Assembly: GCF_037975245.1 (NCBI RefSeq)
Contig: NC_092562.1
Span: 19,684,054 to 19,748,053 of the forward strand
Direction of reading: 5' to 3'
From: Apostichopus japonicus
Taxonomy: Eukaryota; Echinodermata; Holothuroidea; Aspidochirotida; Stichopodidae
DNA length: 64,000 bases
Part shown: piece by piece, positions 1 to 12,249 of the stretch
How the letters are laid out: every line of letters begins with the position of its first letter
How positions within the stretch are numbered: position 1 is the stretch's first letter
Position numbers and translations under genes: made by a program
The notes under the pieces: generated by a model
The model's input: only the letters and a program-made list of their open reading frames with translations
The model's database searches: none
Told to the model about the DNA's origin: nothing

Positions 1-387
1 CACAATTTTGATACATGCACCATTTCTGGTTCACTTACCATACCCATAGCCACTGCAATGCAACTTTTTACTTTTCATTATTTAACTTTGTCTACCTGGA
101 ATACACTTTATCGAGTCATTTGTTTATTACTCCAAGAGCTGATTAAAAATACAATCATTTCTTTTCTCTTTCCAATTGGTGCAATTAACTAGTAATTAGC
201 CTTACCAGTTAATGACAAAGAAACATTCACACAAAGATTTATAAGCAAAGTTTAGGCTTTGGTTCATATGCTATGTAACATATTAACAATATGCTTTGGA
301 GCTTATGAACTTGCAGTAGGGAAACAAAACCGTGGCAACACAACTTAATACTTTGAAATTCTATTAAGAATGCAAATGATAACTTAC

Positions 388-3300
388 AGAGTCTTAAGCC
401 GATCTAATTCGTGACATTCCCCTTCTCGAACCTGAGGTCCTTCTCCTTTAACAAGCAAGCTCTGAGGATCACTGATGTTGAGGAGTTTAAACTCATCTGT
501 CTGGCTGTAACCAGCTAGGTCAGCAATGCCCTACGAACGGTAAAAGAAGAGACACATCAAAGTGAATGTAAGACTTTCATGTAGTTACTGGTTGATACTT
601 TTGTGGTCACCGAAGATAATTTGTGAAGCCTTGTCATCAGTTTGTCACACCAAAAAATAAAAAAATAAAACAATAGTTGCTATCAGTGAATACTAACTAA
701 AATAATAAATAAACTAATAAAGAAAGAAATAAAATAAACAAACTAAAATAATACTTACTAATCAAAAAAAAAACTAACTAAGATAAGTGACACTTCAATA
801 ACAGGTGCCATCAATAAAAGATATCCCCGATGCCATATCAAGCAATTGTTGCTATGGTAAGGGGTTGTGATAAACACAGATTATCTCAAGCAGAAAAACT
901 TGATACTTAACAACATGACTATGCTATTAATTTCAGCCTCCCCACACCACAGAATTTCATATTTTAAGGACATCTGTTTATGTTAATTAAGCATCTCTCC
1001 AGTGCCAAAATAAAATCCTTTTTACTCCTTATACAACAACTTTCCACCTCAAGCATTTGATCCTATAACAACAGGTGTTACTAATAAAGCAACAACCCTA
1101 ACTCAAAAGAGTTGATTAATTCTTAAATACCAGGAAATTATTTAAAAGCAAACCTCCTCACCTCAAAGAATTGCTTCTTGGTGAATGCCTTGAGTTCATG
1201 AGTGAACTTGTCCTCAGCTGTATGATACTGTCTTAGGTTCACTTGTGACAGGAATGGAACACTGGTAAGACTGTCGGTCTGGCTACCGGTGTACAAGGAT
1301 ATCAGCCCAGAGGAGGATGAACTGAGATCATCCAGGGAAGAATTCAGCTATCATACAGGAAGAAGAATACTCTTGTTATTATCAACTCATTTTATCATGC
1401 TGGGTGGGCCTTTACAACACTTGTATTATTAGACACGACTGGGCATAATGAAATGGTGGATCACAAGCGATCTCTTGTAATATCACTGAAACTGCTGATA
1501 GCCCACAATCTAACTAACACACCTACATGATTACTAACAGTGCTACTTAATATGTGGAACAAACCACTTAGTCCAAGAACAATAAAGGAAAAGTTGCCAC
1601 CACAAATTTCAATGTTAAGCTCGTTGCTCACTGATCGCGACCCGACTCAACACGATCACTGTGGAAATCTGGGATAGTCGGGCAGTGTGCCTCTCCTTGA
1701 GACTACTGCTGATCAAGATTTTGCGAGTTTGAGTTGAGTTGGATTCAGTCTGGACAATTGAACAACTTGGAACAAGTAGCTCTTTTCCGCCTGGCCAGCA
1801 GTTCATGACTAAAACAGAGCAGTTTTAGCATCAAACACAGTGAAATGCTTTTGCATGTAACCGAAAGAAGCATTTCAAGCATTCATATGAAACGGTAGTT
1901 TTTGTGTGCTCAATCGGTCGTTCAATGTCATGGTGTCAGTTTTAAGAGCATATGGGCCTTTATGACTATAGAAAACTGAGGCACAACTGTCAAGTTGAGT
2001 TGTGTTCAGTTTGGAGTAGTGTACAGTGAGCTTCCTGGTTTGTCATTACATTTGAAAAGCTTTAAATTGTATGTCCAACCAGAGAATACAACCAGATTGT
2101 AGCAACTTCAACTCAAAATGGAGATTTGAGGGAATGTGTCCTCCTGATTGATGCTCCCCCAATTTCCATTATAGGGGTGTCAAGCTGGAAGATGGAAAGT
2201 CCTATTTCCTCCTCTTTAATTTAATTTTCATGAACAGAAAATGCAATAATCAACATATGGCTAGGAAAACTCTTTATCCATTGTGGAAATCTTTATGCCC
2301 CTTCATTCATATGAGAGAACAGGGGACACTTTCTGTGAAAGTGGGCCCTGGTTCACAGGCCTTTGTTGTATAGAACTTTCATCCAGGAAAAAGGTTGTAT
2401 GTATGTAAGGTTGTATGATTAAATTTCACGTTTTATTATAATTTATTATTTACTTTTTGATGGTTAAAATTTCTTTGAAAAGGAAAATTGCATGTTACAA
2501 AATGCTTCATGGAATACTTTCTCAGATCAAGGATCTCAGGAGGCTGTTTGACAAGTCCTTCAGACTGGCCCACCTTGTCTCCTCTCTATTCTTCAAGGTG
2601 ACAGAGATTTGCCCCTCTAACAATGGAACCCCCCCTCTGTGAATTTGCAATATAAAATATGTGCCTGGAAATCCTACTGTACAGCCAAGTATGTTTTAAT
2701 GAACTTACCAGCGCAGTAGTAGTCTGCAGCTGTTCTTTCAATTGTTTGTTCTGTCGTTTGAGACCGGCCTCTGAGGAACCAAGGTTTGATGCCTTGTGAG
2801 TGAGAGCTGTTTGATGTACACTACAGAAAAAACAACACTTAGTTGGTTATTGAGTATGAGAAAAAATCACAGCTGTGAATATCAGAACAAGATTGATTTT
2901 GTCAACTGGACAGATGTCAGTCCGTGGCTGGGGTAAAACTCTTGTTCAGTAGAGGTACGTCAGGAGTACAACTAAAATGTGTAAAAGTATGTTGGCCTGA
3001 CGTTTCGATCTGAGCAGGATCTTCTTCAAAGGCTAAATGACAAGTGTTTGATGTACACTACCAAACTACATACAACTACATAGAAAGGGCTTCTTTTGGT
3101 TTCTTTGCCATTTTTTTTCACGGTTTTGCCAAACATGAGTATTATTCAATATAAGATGACAATTGATCGATACTCAGGCAGTTTATTGTACTCTTTCACC
3201 ATCAGCATGTGATTTACTAAATTCCATTTAAATTTAAAAACATTTTGTTGAATAAAGGTACTTGTTTCATATTAGAGTTAAACATTTGCAAAACTAACTC

Positions 3301-6019
3301 AAAGTGTTCAATGTACGGTACTTAAACGTAAATATATCAGGCCAAATATTTACATCAAGTTCATAAATATTGCACTGCCTATAAATACCCCTAAATAGGT
3401 ACAATGATATATTTGATATCACCCCCAATGTTGGTGTTCTATTTTTCAACCTACACATCTCTCCTACAGTGTGCATATTTGTCATTGTTATTTCGCTAAT
3501 TTTTGGGAGAAACCAACTTTGCCGTTCAGACAGCCAAAATGTAATGCAGAGTTGTCTGAGGGGCAACCAGAAAAACACCCTTAAAAATTTGCCCTTTATA
3601 TATATTACATATATATAAGGGAATGCAGGAAATCCTATGTCTAATGTTACCAATCATATTGATAACACTCTTAGCCTAAAGATATCATTATTAAAGAAAG
3701 AATATGGCAGATGCTGTCAGTAGCAATATTTAGCACCTAGACTGTCAATCTTAATTTTAAGATGAGGGTATGTACACGAACAGTAGTAAACCAAACTTTG
3801 TACCCTGTAAATTTGTTTTCTTACTGACCTGTCATAGCCTACAGCCTAGCCTGCCTAGGACTGTAGAGGTCACAGAGAGGCTGACAAAAGTAGTCCTACA
3901 AATTCATATTAATCTTATATTGTTAAAGTAAATGCTTTTGCACCATGCACAGATATTATGATAATATCTACACAGTAGTAGTAGTAGTAGTGAGGTAACT
4001 TCATATATCATGCAAGTATGTTCTTTAAAATAGGTTGCTCTATTGATACTTGTATGTACCCTTTCATATTAGAAATAGAACAAGTGTACTATGCCACACC
4101 GCCAATGCATTTCTGGAATGATTTTTGTGTGATTTATAGCTTAAGGCATTGAAAAGGTGATGTAAATATACATACAGAAAAATAGAATTTGACCATCTTA
4201 AATGGTAAGAAAGTACAATCAAATAGGTTCATAAAATCTATTCGGTCCAAGGTATTACTATTGACCATACCTCAGTTTATTTCGGTGGTGTATGAGCAGT
4301 GGTTTACGTTTCTCAAGAGCTTTCAGTTGGTCCTGCAACATATCAATCTCAGCTCTGCAAATGTAGCATAAAAAGGTGGAAAAACTCTTTGTAGTAATGT
4401 TTCCATTGATAGTAGCCTGCACAATGAGGTTGTTAACAGATTTTGCATTCAAACAAGGTACAGTACACAGTAAATGCATTTGGCACATATTGTTTCAGTT
4501 ACAGGGGAACTGGGATGTGTAAATGTTTAACTCAGACCTTACCACTTTTAAATTTCAAAATCTAGGAATCTCTTGCAAATCCCGATAAATCGGTTCTCCT
4601 ACAACTGAATGGGTTAAAATAGTTCTGCTCAAGATAAAAAATCAAAAGGCCATTTGGTTATCTTGTAAAAAGCATCTTCTTTTCAGGGATGCTACTTCCA
4701 CCATGGGCTCTGTAAATTTCCTGTCCTATACAGTGTGTTCTACAGTATAGCTCCTCCTCTACATTCCCTATTCGAATATTTCCAAGAACTAAGCCATTTT
4801 AGAATCAAGGTCAACTACTCATGTCTGATTAGATTTTGCACACATAACTTTTGTTTTGTTTCATTAATTATTCAAATGCTTAACGTAGAGTCACATGTCA
4901 TGTCAGGAGATGGGGGGGGGGGGGGGGAACCAAAGGGTAGCCCTAGTGCAAACCTGTTGGGTATAAAACTTACTCTATTTCTTCTGCTGTAAGTTCCTCA
5001 TCTTGAGTGAGCGATGTAACTTCTAAAGCAGCCTCCAGCTGTTCTCCAGAGAGAATCTCTGATTCTGATGATGACTGCAGGAGATTATACCTGATGATTT
5101 CAAATCAGACACATATGTATACAAATTACTGTATCTTGTAAGGAAACTTTCAAATAAAGATATCCTTAACTACTACTACAACTACATAAACCCATGCTTT
5201 AGTAAAATATCTGAACATAAACACAATGCTGTTTTGTATTCACACAAGTAGTGAAGCATTAAAATATATTTCTTGACAGAAAGAAGAATGTATGGTTTCA
5301 TTTCACACTAAATTCTGATTACACTGTGCCTCAGTACAACATCTGAACAACAACACACTGCTATTTTGTATTCACCAAAGATGTGGATTTTCACTTTCAG
5401 AACAAGGAAATATATTTCTTGACAGAAAGAAAATATATCATTGCATTTCACACTAAATTCTGATTACTCTGTGCCTCAGTACAACAACTGAACAACAACA
5501 CATTGCTATTTGTATTTACAAAAGTTGAGACTTTTCACTTTAAGCAAAAAAATATTTCTTGACAGAAAGAAAATACAGTATATATCATTGCATTTCACAC
5601 TCCATTCTGATTACTCTGTTGAACAACAACAACAGTGGGCACTAGTTTGTTTTCTTTATATTGTGAAAGTTCATTATTATTAACATGAAAAGCATACTTG
5701 TTACCAGCATGCAAACTATAGTTTTGTTTGTTCACATAAAGTTCTAATTTTGGTCAATAAAATTGGTTTATATTTCCTTATTTGTTTTTAACTTTATTAA
5801 TAGTAAACAGTATTGTGCAAGTTCATCTTTTATAACTTACTGCTTTATCTCTTGCGATGTGAGCACGTTGCTGGAGGAGACATTGTGACAAAACCAATCC
5901 AGGAAAGGAAGAGCTTCTTCATTGTCAAAGAGCCAGTCAAAGCCCTCTGATTGTAACTTCCTCGTGGAAGGATAATGGAGCTTCTTGAGGGATTCCACAA
6001 ACTGAGTACCAGAGCTCAT
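388..6019 (-). CDS. HAUS3: HAUS augmin-like complex subunit 3, 5' part of gene (N-terminal 273 residues; rest lies left of the window)
   Basis: HAUS3 is a coiled-coil subunit of augmin, which recruits gamma-tubulin ring complexes to spindle microtubules for branching nucleation. Coding exons on the minus strand are 6019-5841, 5090-4974, 4354-4271, 2820-2709, 1347-1162 and 530-388. All junctions are GT-AG and the phases join without a stop. The start ATG at 6019-6017 opens with residues MSSGTQFVESLKKLHYP, and FDWLF and FLDWFC follow, as in vertebrate HAUS3. Later exons keep family-like segments: NLLQSS (exon 2), LKALEKRKPLLIHHRNKL (exon 3), the stretch ending FTKKQFFE (exon 5) and FKLLNISDP (exon 6). 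Residues from about 90 to 165 are charged and heptad-like. The vertebrate protein is about 600 residues, so a little under half is present. The last exon seen ends in phase 2, so coding continues off the edge. A 3' acceptor at 6038-6040 leaves 18 untranslated bases before the ATG and implies an upstream non-coding exon, which I did not find. Intron 3 carries a short insertion beside exon 4 (see 2825-3044). Confidence 0.93.
2825..3044 (-). mobile_element. SINE-like insertion with 17-bp target duplication at a HAUS3 splice acceptor
   Basis: About 220 bp lies between two exact copies of TGTTTGATGTACACTAC (2808-2824 and 3045-3061), a typical length for a retroposition target duplication. The right part, about 2977-3044, is a dispersed repeat that recurs at 21740-22010 and 56317-56527. 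Its shared core, read on the minus strand, is AAGAAGATCCTGCT followed by GATCGAAACGTCAGG. The left copy of the duplication contains the real 3' splice site and the first 13 bases of HAUS3 exon 4. No protein is encoded. Confidence 0.7.
5265..5640. repeat. Tandem repeat, about 2.7 units of 140-146 bp, in HAUS3 intron 1
   Basis: The phrase TTTCTTGACAGAAAGAA recurs at about 5269, 5415 and 5555, each time followed by a shared stretch with CATTTCACACTAAATTCTG and a run of ACAACA. The copies differ by point changes and small gaps. There is no coding potential. Confidence 0.75.
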
Positions 6020-6040
6020 GTTGTCAGAACTTCAGATCTG

Positions 6041-7244
6041 CAGGGAAACAGACAATCATACTGTAAAAACCCACAGTATGAATGAGATGTTGCCTATAAC
6101 AGGCACCTGATACAGTCATTCTTTCTTGCCAAGGGCTATTCTCAATCTTGCCAATGAATTCTGTAGGAAATAGGCCAACTTTATGTGTCAGAACATGGAC
6201 GTAGTAGTCTTAATTTTTTGTTTTAGGAATCAGATTATTATGTTTTTTCGATGTATTTATGATTGTTTTATTGTCTGTTTTACTGAGATGGAGTGAATGC
6301 CAATTCCTTTCATGGTCAATAAAGATTCTTATATGTTATATCTTATATAAGGGAGTAGTACATTGGAGCTCAACAATTTGCAATGTACTTAAATGTTTCA
6401 CATGAAAAGTTAACTACAAGACTACAAATCTGCATCCATTTTGATTTTACATGTATGGGTGGACCTTATCCATGTGACCAAATAGACAATACTGTAGGGT
6501 GTACAGTTCATTATAATTATAAGTAATCTAATGGAAGTTGTACATGCCGTACATAATGTCAATATAAAGTTTCACCACAACTTTGAGCAACTGTGATAAC
6601 CCTGAAAGGGCTTGTTAAACTGAAGCATTGTGTTTCACACAGCTACTGTACGTCATGAGTGTCATCACCCAATTTTAAGTTCAATTTGTTGTAAATTTAT
6701 TTGAATTACAGAGATTGAATTTGATGTGTTGATGTTGATGAAACAACAGATTGGAAATGGCTAGACAAATTCACACACTAGCCAAGGTTGACTATTTCAC
6801 ACAAAACATACATGTCCAAGATAACACTTGGTTCCTATCTACAAAATTAACATTATTTACATTTTTTATCAATTGGAGACATAATTTATAAATGAGGTTG
6901 GCATTGAAGTGGTTTAATAGAGATCACTGTGATCACAGAAGAATCCAGGCATCATCTAAAATCTAACATTAAAGTTTAAATAATCTGAAATTTTGAATTG
7001 TTTCTGTCAGAACTTGATGGAAGTCTTAGGCCAGTATGTTATATCAATATTACTGTAATATGATATTTCATGTACAGTATGACCTCAATGGCAAATATCT
7101 TTCCTCATAATTCTCTGAAATTTTGGCAGAAATAAATGGTCTGAAAGCTCTTTAAGAATATGATGGTATATGGTAACTTTGGGATGTTTTTGGGTGATGT
7201 CCTCATTCCATCTGATAAGACAGGCTTCACATGACACATTGATC
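6041..7244. other. Intergenic, no gene seen
   Basis: AT-rich sequence upstream of HAUS3 on the minus strand. It should contain the HAUS3 promoter and a 5' non-coding exon, but no TATA box, CpG cluster or donor stands out. No ORF resembles a known protein. Confidence 0.5.
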
Positions 7245-8817
7245 AAAACATTTTTGGGATATCTTGGGATATCTCGCTTCCAGACAAGTGGGTGTTGGAG
7301 ACAATTTCACAAGTGTACCAAATAGAATTCACCTCCAGTCCGCCTACCGGGAATGGAGGAAGACTGACCCCAGCACCTGCGGACCCTGTCCAAAGAGCTG
7401 CTCTAGAGGGGGAAATTTCAGCCTTGCTGGCAAAACGGGCAATTGTAGAGGTATCGGGAGAGGCAGGGCCTCGGTCCTCTTTCTTTCTAACAAGAAAACG
7501 GGACGGATCTTAGCATCCCATCCTAAACCTAAAACCCCTGAACAAAAACTTCATAGATCCAAAACATTTCCGCATGGAAATGCTAAATTTAATTCTACCC
7601 CTACTCAGGAAGGGAATGTGGGCCGCGAGCGTGGACCTCCAAGACACCTACTTGCACATACCTATGCACCGACACCATCAATGGTACTTAGGCTTCCAAT
7701 ACGCCGGAAGGGAATTCACATTCAGAGCGCACCCATTCGGCCTGTCAACGGCTCCAAGAGTGTTCACAAGAGCGACAGGAACTGTCATCTCCCACCTCAG
7801 ATAAAGAGGAGTGACACTATACGCGTACCTCGACGATTGGCTCATAGTAGGAGAGTTGAAGTCAGACGCATCAAACAACGTACACAAGACGGTACGAACC
7901 CTCCAGGAACTGGGTTGGATAGTCAACGAAACAAAGTCACAACTGACCCCGACACAGAAGATCCAGTTCCTGGGGGCAGTACTAGATTTTACGACAGGGA
8001 TAACCAGTCCCTCAGAACAGAGGATCGAGGCAGTCAGAACGACCACAGCCCAAATCCTATCACGACAAGAGTCATCGACAGGGATGTGGCTCCGAGCCCT
8101 GGGACTGATGGCCAGCATGGTCGGCGTGGTGTGACTATGCAGACTACATATGCGCCTGCTGCAACTACATCTGCTAAAGACTACCGATCTGAAGAACTTA
8201 GACAAGACAGCACCGATCCCCCGGTTGGAAGAAATCGTATCACACCTACAGTGGTGGCACGACACAGAGAACTGGGATTGTGGGGTCCCCTTCATCGTGA
8301 ATCTGCCAATGATATCGGTCACGACGGACGTCTCACTGACAGGGTGGGGAGCCCACTGGAACAACCAAACAGCCTGGGGGACGTGGTCTCCAGTAGAGAA
8401 AACATGGCATATCAACATACTAGACATGTTTGCTGTCAAACAGGCTCAGGAGTCCTTCCACAAGAACGTGCAGAACACAGCGACCAGCGTTTTCACGGAC
8501 AACACCACTGTGGTAGGGTACATAAACCGACAAGGGGCACTCACTCCGAGAGACTATGTCGGTTGGCATGTGAGGTCCAAATGATAGCCAAGGACCCTGG
8601 CATGACGCTAGGAGCATCCAATATCGTGGGCAAACTGAAGGTGATGGCCGATGCTCTGTCCAGAGGACAGATGGACCCCAACGAGTGGGCACTATCCCAA
8701 GAAACATGCAACAGGATCTTCGAAGGTCTCGGCAGACCAAAGGTGGACCTGCTTGCGACTGCGGAGAACGCCAAAATTCAGATCTTCTGCTCCAGGTGGT
8801 TCCACCCCCAGGGCTAA
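7245..8817 (+). pseudogene. DIRS-like retrotransposon fragment: reverse transcriptase and RNase H, decayed
   Basis: One reading frame (7289-8584) gives DIRS-type RT/RNase H broken by in-frame stops at 7511, 7802, 8132 and 8582. Visible motifs are WVLETISQVYQIEFTSSPP at the start of RT, YAYLDDWLIVG (the catalytic YxDD box) at about 7820-7855, then the RNase H segments TTDVSLTGWGAHW, DMFAVKQAQ and FTDNTTVVGYINRQG. After about 8585 homology continues in another frame with VMADALSRGQ and VDLLATAENAK, a segment typical of DIRS elements. A frameshift therefore lies near 8580. No tyrosine recombinase or split repeats follow, because other element debris begins at about 8820. The assignment to DIRS rather than Ngaro or PAT rests on RT/RH style alone. 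Confidence 0.85.
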
Positions 8818-8825
8818 CTGCATCG

Positions 8826-8917
8826 ATGCCATGTCAACTCTTAATGGACACCCCATCTATCCTACCAGACACACCCCATCTACTGTATCCTACCAGACAC
8901 ACCCCATCTGCTGTCCC
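8826..8917. repeat. Short tandem repeat at the junction of two retroelements
   Basis: Two or more imperfect copies of a unit containing CCTACCAGACACACCCCATC lie between the DIRS-like fragment and the next retroelement. Confidence 0.6.
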
Positions 8918-8959
8918 AAAGACGGGGGACCCTCAACTACCCAGACATCAAGGGTCTAC

Positions 8960-11700
8960 AATTAGTTGCCTGGGAGTTGTCAGGACTTCCCTCCCACAGA
9001 AGGGTTTTTCGGGGGCGGCTGCCTCAGTGGCAGCCGACAAGTTTCTAGCATTTAGGGACGGTTATGTGGTCTCTCAAATCCAAGGGTCTGAGTCAGACTG
9101 TGAAGCTATTTGGGCTACAGTCCCCTTTCCTAGGCAGTGGCCTCTTTATATATGCTCATTCTACAGGTCACCAGGGTCTGGCCCAGAACCATTTCAGAAA
9201 TTAGGTGAGGTCATTAAGAAGGTCAATGCTAGAGTGGACAAACATGTTGTCATTGCTGGGGACATAAATTGTGGCCATATAGATTGGATTAGTACCAGTC
9301 ACAGAGAATGTTACTGAACCAGGTGCGCACAAAAAACTGCTTGACCTCCTTTATGATAATTTACTGATTAATACCCAATTCTCCCCCACTAGGGAAGAAA
9401 AGATACTTGATTTACATTTGACAACCAGGCCCTCCTTAGTGAAGTCACAATTAGTGATCCCTGGTATAAGTGACCAACGCATAGTAGTCAATCAGGCTTA
9501 AGTATAATCCATCAGCTCCTAGGAAAATTTATTCTTACAATCAGGAATCTCATTAAAGAGAAAACCGTTCGTTTTGCTGAACAGTATGCCCAAACAGTAA
9601 CGAGTGACCAGCGCTCTGTTAATGAAAATTGGATAGAACTCAAGAAACATCTGCTTGATAAGCATATCCCCTCAAAACTTATGTCAACACGTTTCAATCT
9701 TCCTTGGATGTCTCCCCGCCTGTGTTAACTGACTAGGCATAAGCATCGACTTTACAACCTGGCTAGGAGAACTACTGAAATTGGGGAAAGGGCTGAAAAT
9801 TGGTTGAAATATAAGGACTTTAAAAAATTTACCCAACAAGCAATTAAGAAAGCTCATCATGATAACCTTGAACCTACCATGACTGATGCTTTTAAATATT
9901 AATAATAATAATAATAACTGAGACTTATATAGCGCCAAATCAGTAAACAGAAGTCACTGCTCAAAGCGCTTTACAAAGAAAGTAAATTAATTGAAAAAAA
10001 AGGTGAAAAAATGGGTTAAAGAAGGTGATAACCGCCCCTTCTGGAATTATATTAACAGCAAAGAAAGGATGCGTGTGGAGTAGCACCTCTCAAGGTTTCT
10101 TGGACTCATTACGATTCTAGCAGGGATAAAATTTGAGCAGACAGTTTAGCTCTGTGTATACCATTGATAGCATGGACAACATCCCCTATATGCACGGGGA
10201 ATCATACCCTGATATTCAAACATTACTTGTCACTGAACCTGGTGTCCAAAAATTGCTGTTAAATATTGTTGAGTCTAAGGCTTCCGGGCCAGACAATATT
10301 CCTAACCGTCTATTGAGAGAGCTAGATATTGAACTTGCTCCAATTCTTGCTTCATTGTTTAACCAGTCATTGTCTGATGGTGCTGTACCATCTGATCTAA
10401 TGCTAATATGGCCCCAATTTTTAAGAAGGATGATAAACATCTTGCATCCAATTACCGTCTAGTCTCTCTAACGTGTGTCTGTTTGAAGTAGTTAGATCAT
10501 ATACTGTAGTGGTGAAACACATTATGGATCATTTGGACAATCAGGCCATTTTAACACACCTACAACATGGTTTTAGAAGAAGTCATTCATGTACTACTCA
10601 GCTTCTCATGAATATTTCAGATTTAGATCACTATAACGATAAGAATACCCAGGTTGATATTAAATTATTAATATTCTTGATTTTTCTAAGGCATTTGATG
10701 CAAATTGCTGGGGAATTCGGGTAGATCTCTCCTGTTGGATCAATAGTTTCTTGTCACACAGGACCGAAAGTGTGGTTATTGATGGAATATCATCAACATC
10801 CGATCCTGTTCTCTCAGGTGTGCCACAAGGCATATGTCTTGTCCCAGTTCTGTTCTTATGCTATATAACGACATTACTTATCACATTAAATCGCAACTTC
10901 GTTTATTTGCAGATGCTTTGCTGTTTAGGCCTATTCACTCATTTGATGATCATCTCATCCTCCAGAAAGATCTGAGGCTCCTGAATCCTGGGCTACGCTT
11001 TGGGACATGAAATTCAATCCCTCTAAATGCTTCATGATGTCTATAAAGCGTAGCGGGGCAAAATCTGTCTTTATGTACTCCACATACAATCAAATATTGG
11101 AGTGCGTCACTGCGCAAAATTATCTTGGTATCCTATGTAGTGACAATTTATCTTTCTCTACACATATTGATAAGATATGCTCTAGGACTGGTCAGCAGAA
11201 CCCTAGGCTTCCTGAATAGGAATTTGCGCTCTTGCCCACCAGTATTACGTGAATTGGCCTATATATCTATGTGCCGCTCTACTCTTGAATATGCAGCTCA
11301 GATTTGGGCTTCTTATAAGGTCTCAGTCTCTCAGACCAAGATAAAATAGAAAAATTTCAAAGGAAGGCAGCACGTGTTGTAACTTGTGATGTCCGTAGGC
11401 AATCCAGCGTCACTGAGATCCTGAAGACTTTGATATGGGAACCCCTCATAGAAAGAAGGAAAAGGCCAGACTCATACTTTTTTATCAAATTATTAATGGC
11501 CTAGTTGCAGTCCCAATCGAGACTAATCCCTTCTTGAAACCAGGGAGACGTGGCTGCTACTGTATATCCAAATTCTATAATCATCTTGCCTTTCAGTATA
11601 TATAGTTTCTAACCTAGGACTATATAGGGTTCGCATTAGTCGTGAGATTGCACGATTCCTGCTATTTGATCACTTGCGTAGCTTTCGGGTAATAAATTAG
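8960..11700 (+). pseudogene. Jockey/CR1-like non-LTR retrotransposon, decayed endonuclease-RT copy
   Basis: An AP-endonuclease-type region comes first: SFYRSPGSGPEPFQKLGEV and VIAGDINCGHIDW at about 9150-9290, then LLDLLYDNLL and VIPGISDQRIVVNQA. RT follows from about 10210: SGPDNIPNRLLREL, SNYRPVSL in another frame at about 10448, LQHGFRRSHSCTTQLL, ILDFSKAFDA-like codons near 10670, SGVPQG at about 10815, and LFADA near 10905. The C-terminal part reads TLGFLNRNLRSCPP, RSTLEYAAQIWASYK, then LILFYQIINGLVAVPIE near 11475. Many stops and frameshifts make it non-functional. A short element interrupts it at about 9898-10010. The clade is judged from motif style only. Confidence 0.85.
9898..10005 (+). 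mobile_element. Short interspersed insertion (TAA microsatellite plus AGCGC motif) inside the non-LTR element
   Basis: The endonuclease-RT linker is interrupted after the codons for MTDAFKY by a TAA run, then CTTATATAGCGCCAAATC and CTCAAAGCGCTTTACA, and an A-rich end. Homology resumes at about 10013 with KWVKEGDNRPFWNYI. The AGCGC/GCGCT pair can fold. I see no clear target duplication, so the edges are approximate and the family is unknown. Confidence 0.55.
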
Positions 11701-11869
11701 GAACCGGGTAGTATTGAGTGGGTACCCGGATACTCCCTGCAAACACTACTATCCAACTAGGCCAACTGTATGTTAGGCTAAGTCAGTATCCATAAAATGT
11801 TAAAAGTCCAAATAATCATCAAACAGCATGGAAGTGTTGTGATTGCATCATACAGTATGTTAGCAAACT

Positions 11870-12240
11870 TGTGGATGAAGCTAAAGTGGTACACAAATTA
11901 GATTTAGACGGGACAAGGATATTGCAACATGATTTGTCTTACATTTGACAATACTGGAACAATGCCATCAGGCAGGATCTAAATACTTTTAGTGATATCA
12001 TGCATGGAAACATCAATATTGACCCAAAGAAGTACTTTTTGCCCAGAAAAGCACCAGAGGACACAAGCTGAAAATCAATTTAGATCAGCGCAAGCACACT
12101 TGGAGTTAGAAGTCCGAAAGTAATCTTTCTTCAGCAGGACATTATGGAATAGATTACCAGAAGTAGTGATAGCAAAGACACTGATTGGTTTCAAGAATAG
12201 AATTGATGCCAGCAGGATTTTTAAGAGCAATTGAAGCTTC
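11870..12240 (+). pseudogene. 3' remnant of a second non-LTR (jockey/CR1-like) RT
   Basis: Broken frames read FDIMHGNINIDPKKYF-like codons, RGHKLKINLDQRKHT at about 12060-12105, and FFSRTLWNRLPEVVIAKT at about 12130-12180 followed by FKNRIDA. These match the extreme C terminus of CR1/jockey-type RTs. Such an end would normally appear once per element. Because the upstream copy seems to finish near 11690, this is probably a separate fragment. Confidence 0.7.
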
Positions 12241-12249
12241 CTATCCCGG

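Noticed and set aside
7264-8817. A 517-codon ORF on the plus strand
   Set aside because: It overlaps the DIRS RT in a different frame, is rich in Arg/Pro/Thr, and shows no family motifs until about 8585, where a frameshift brings the true element frame into it.
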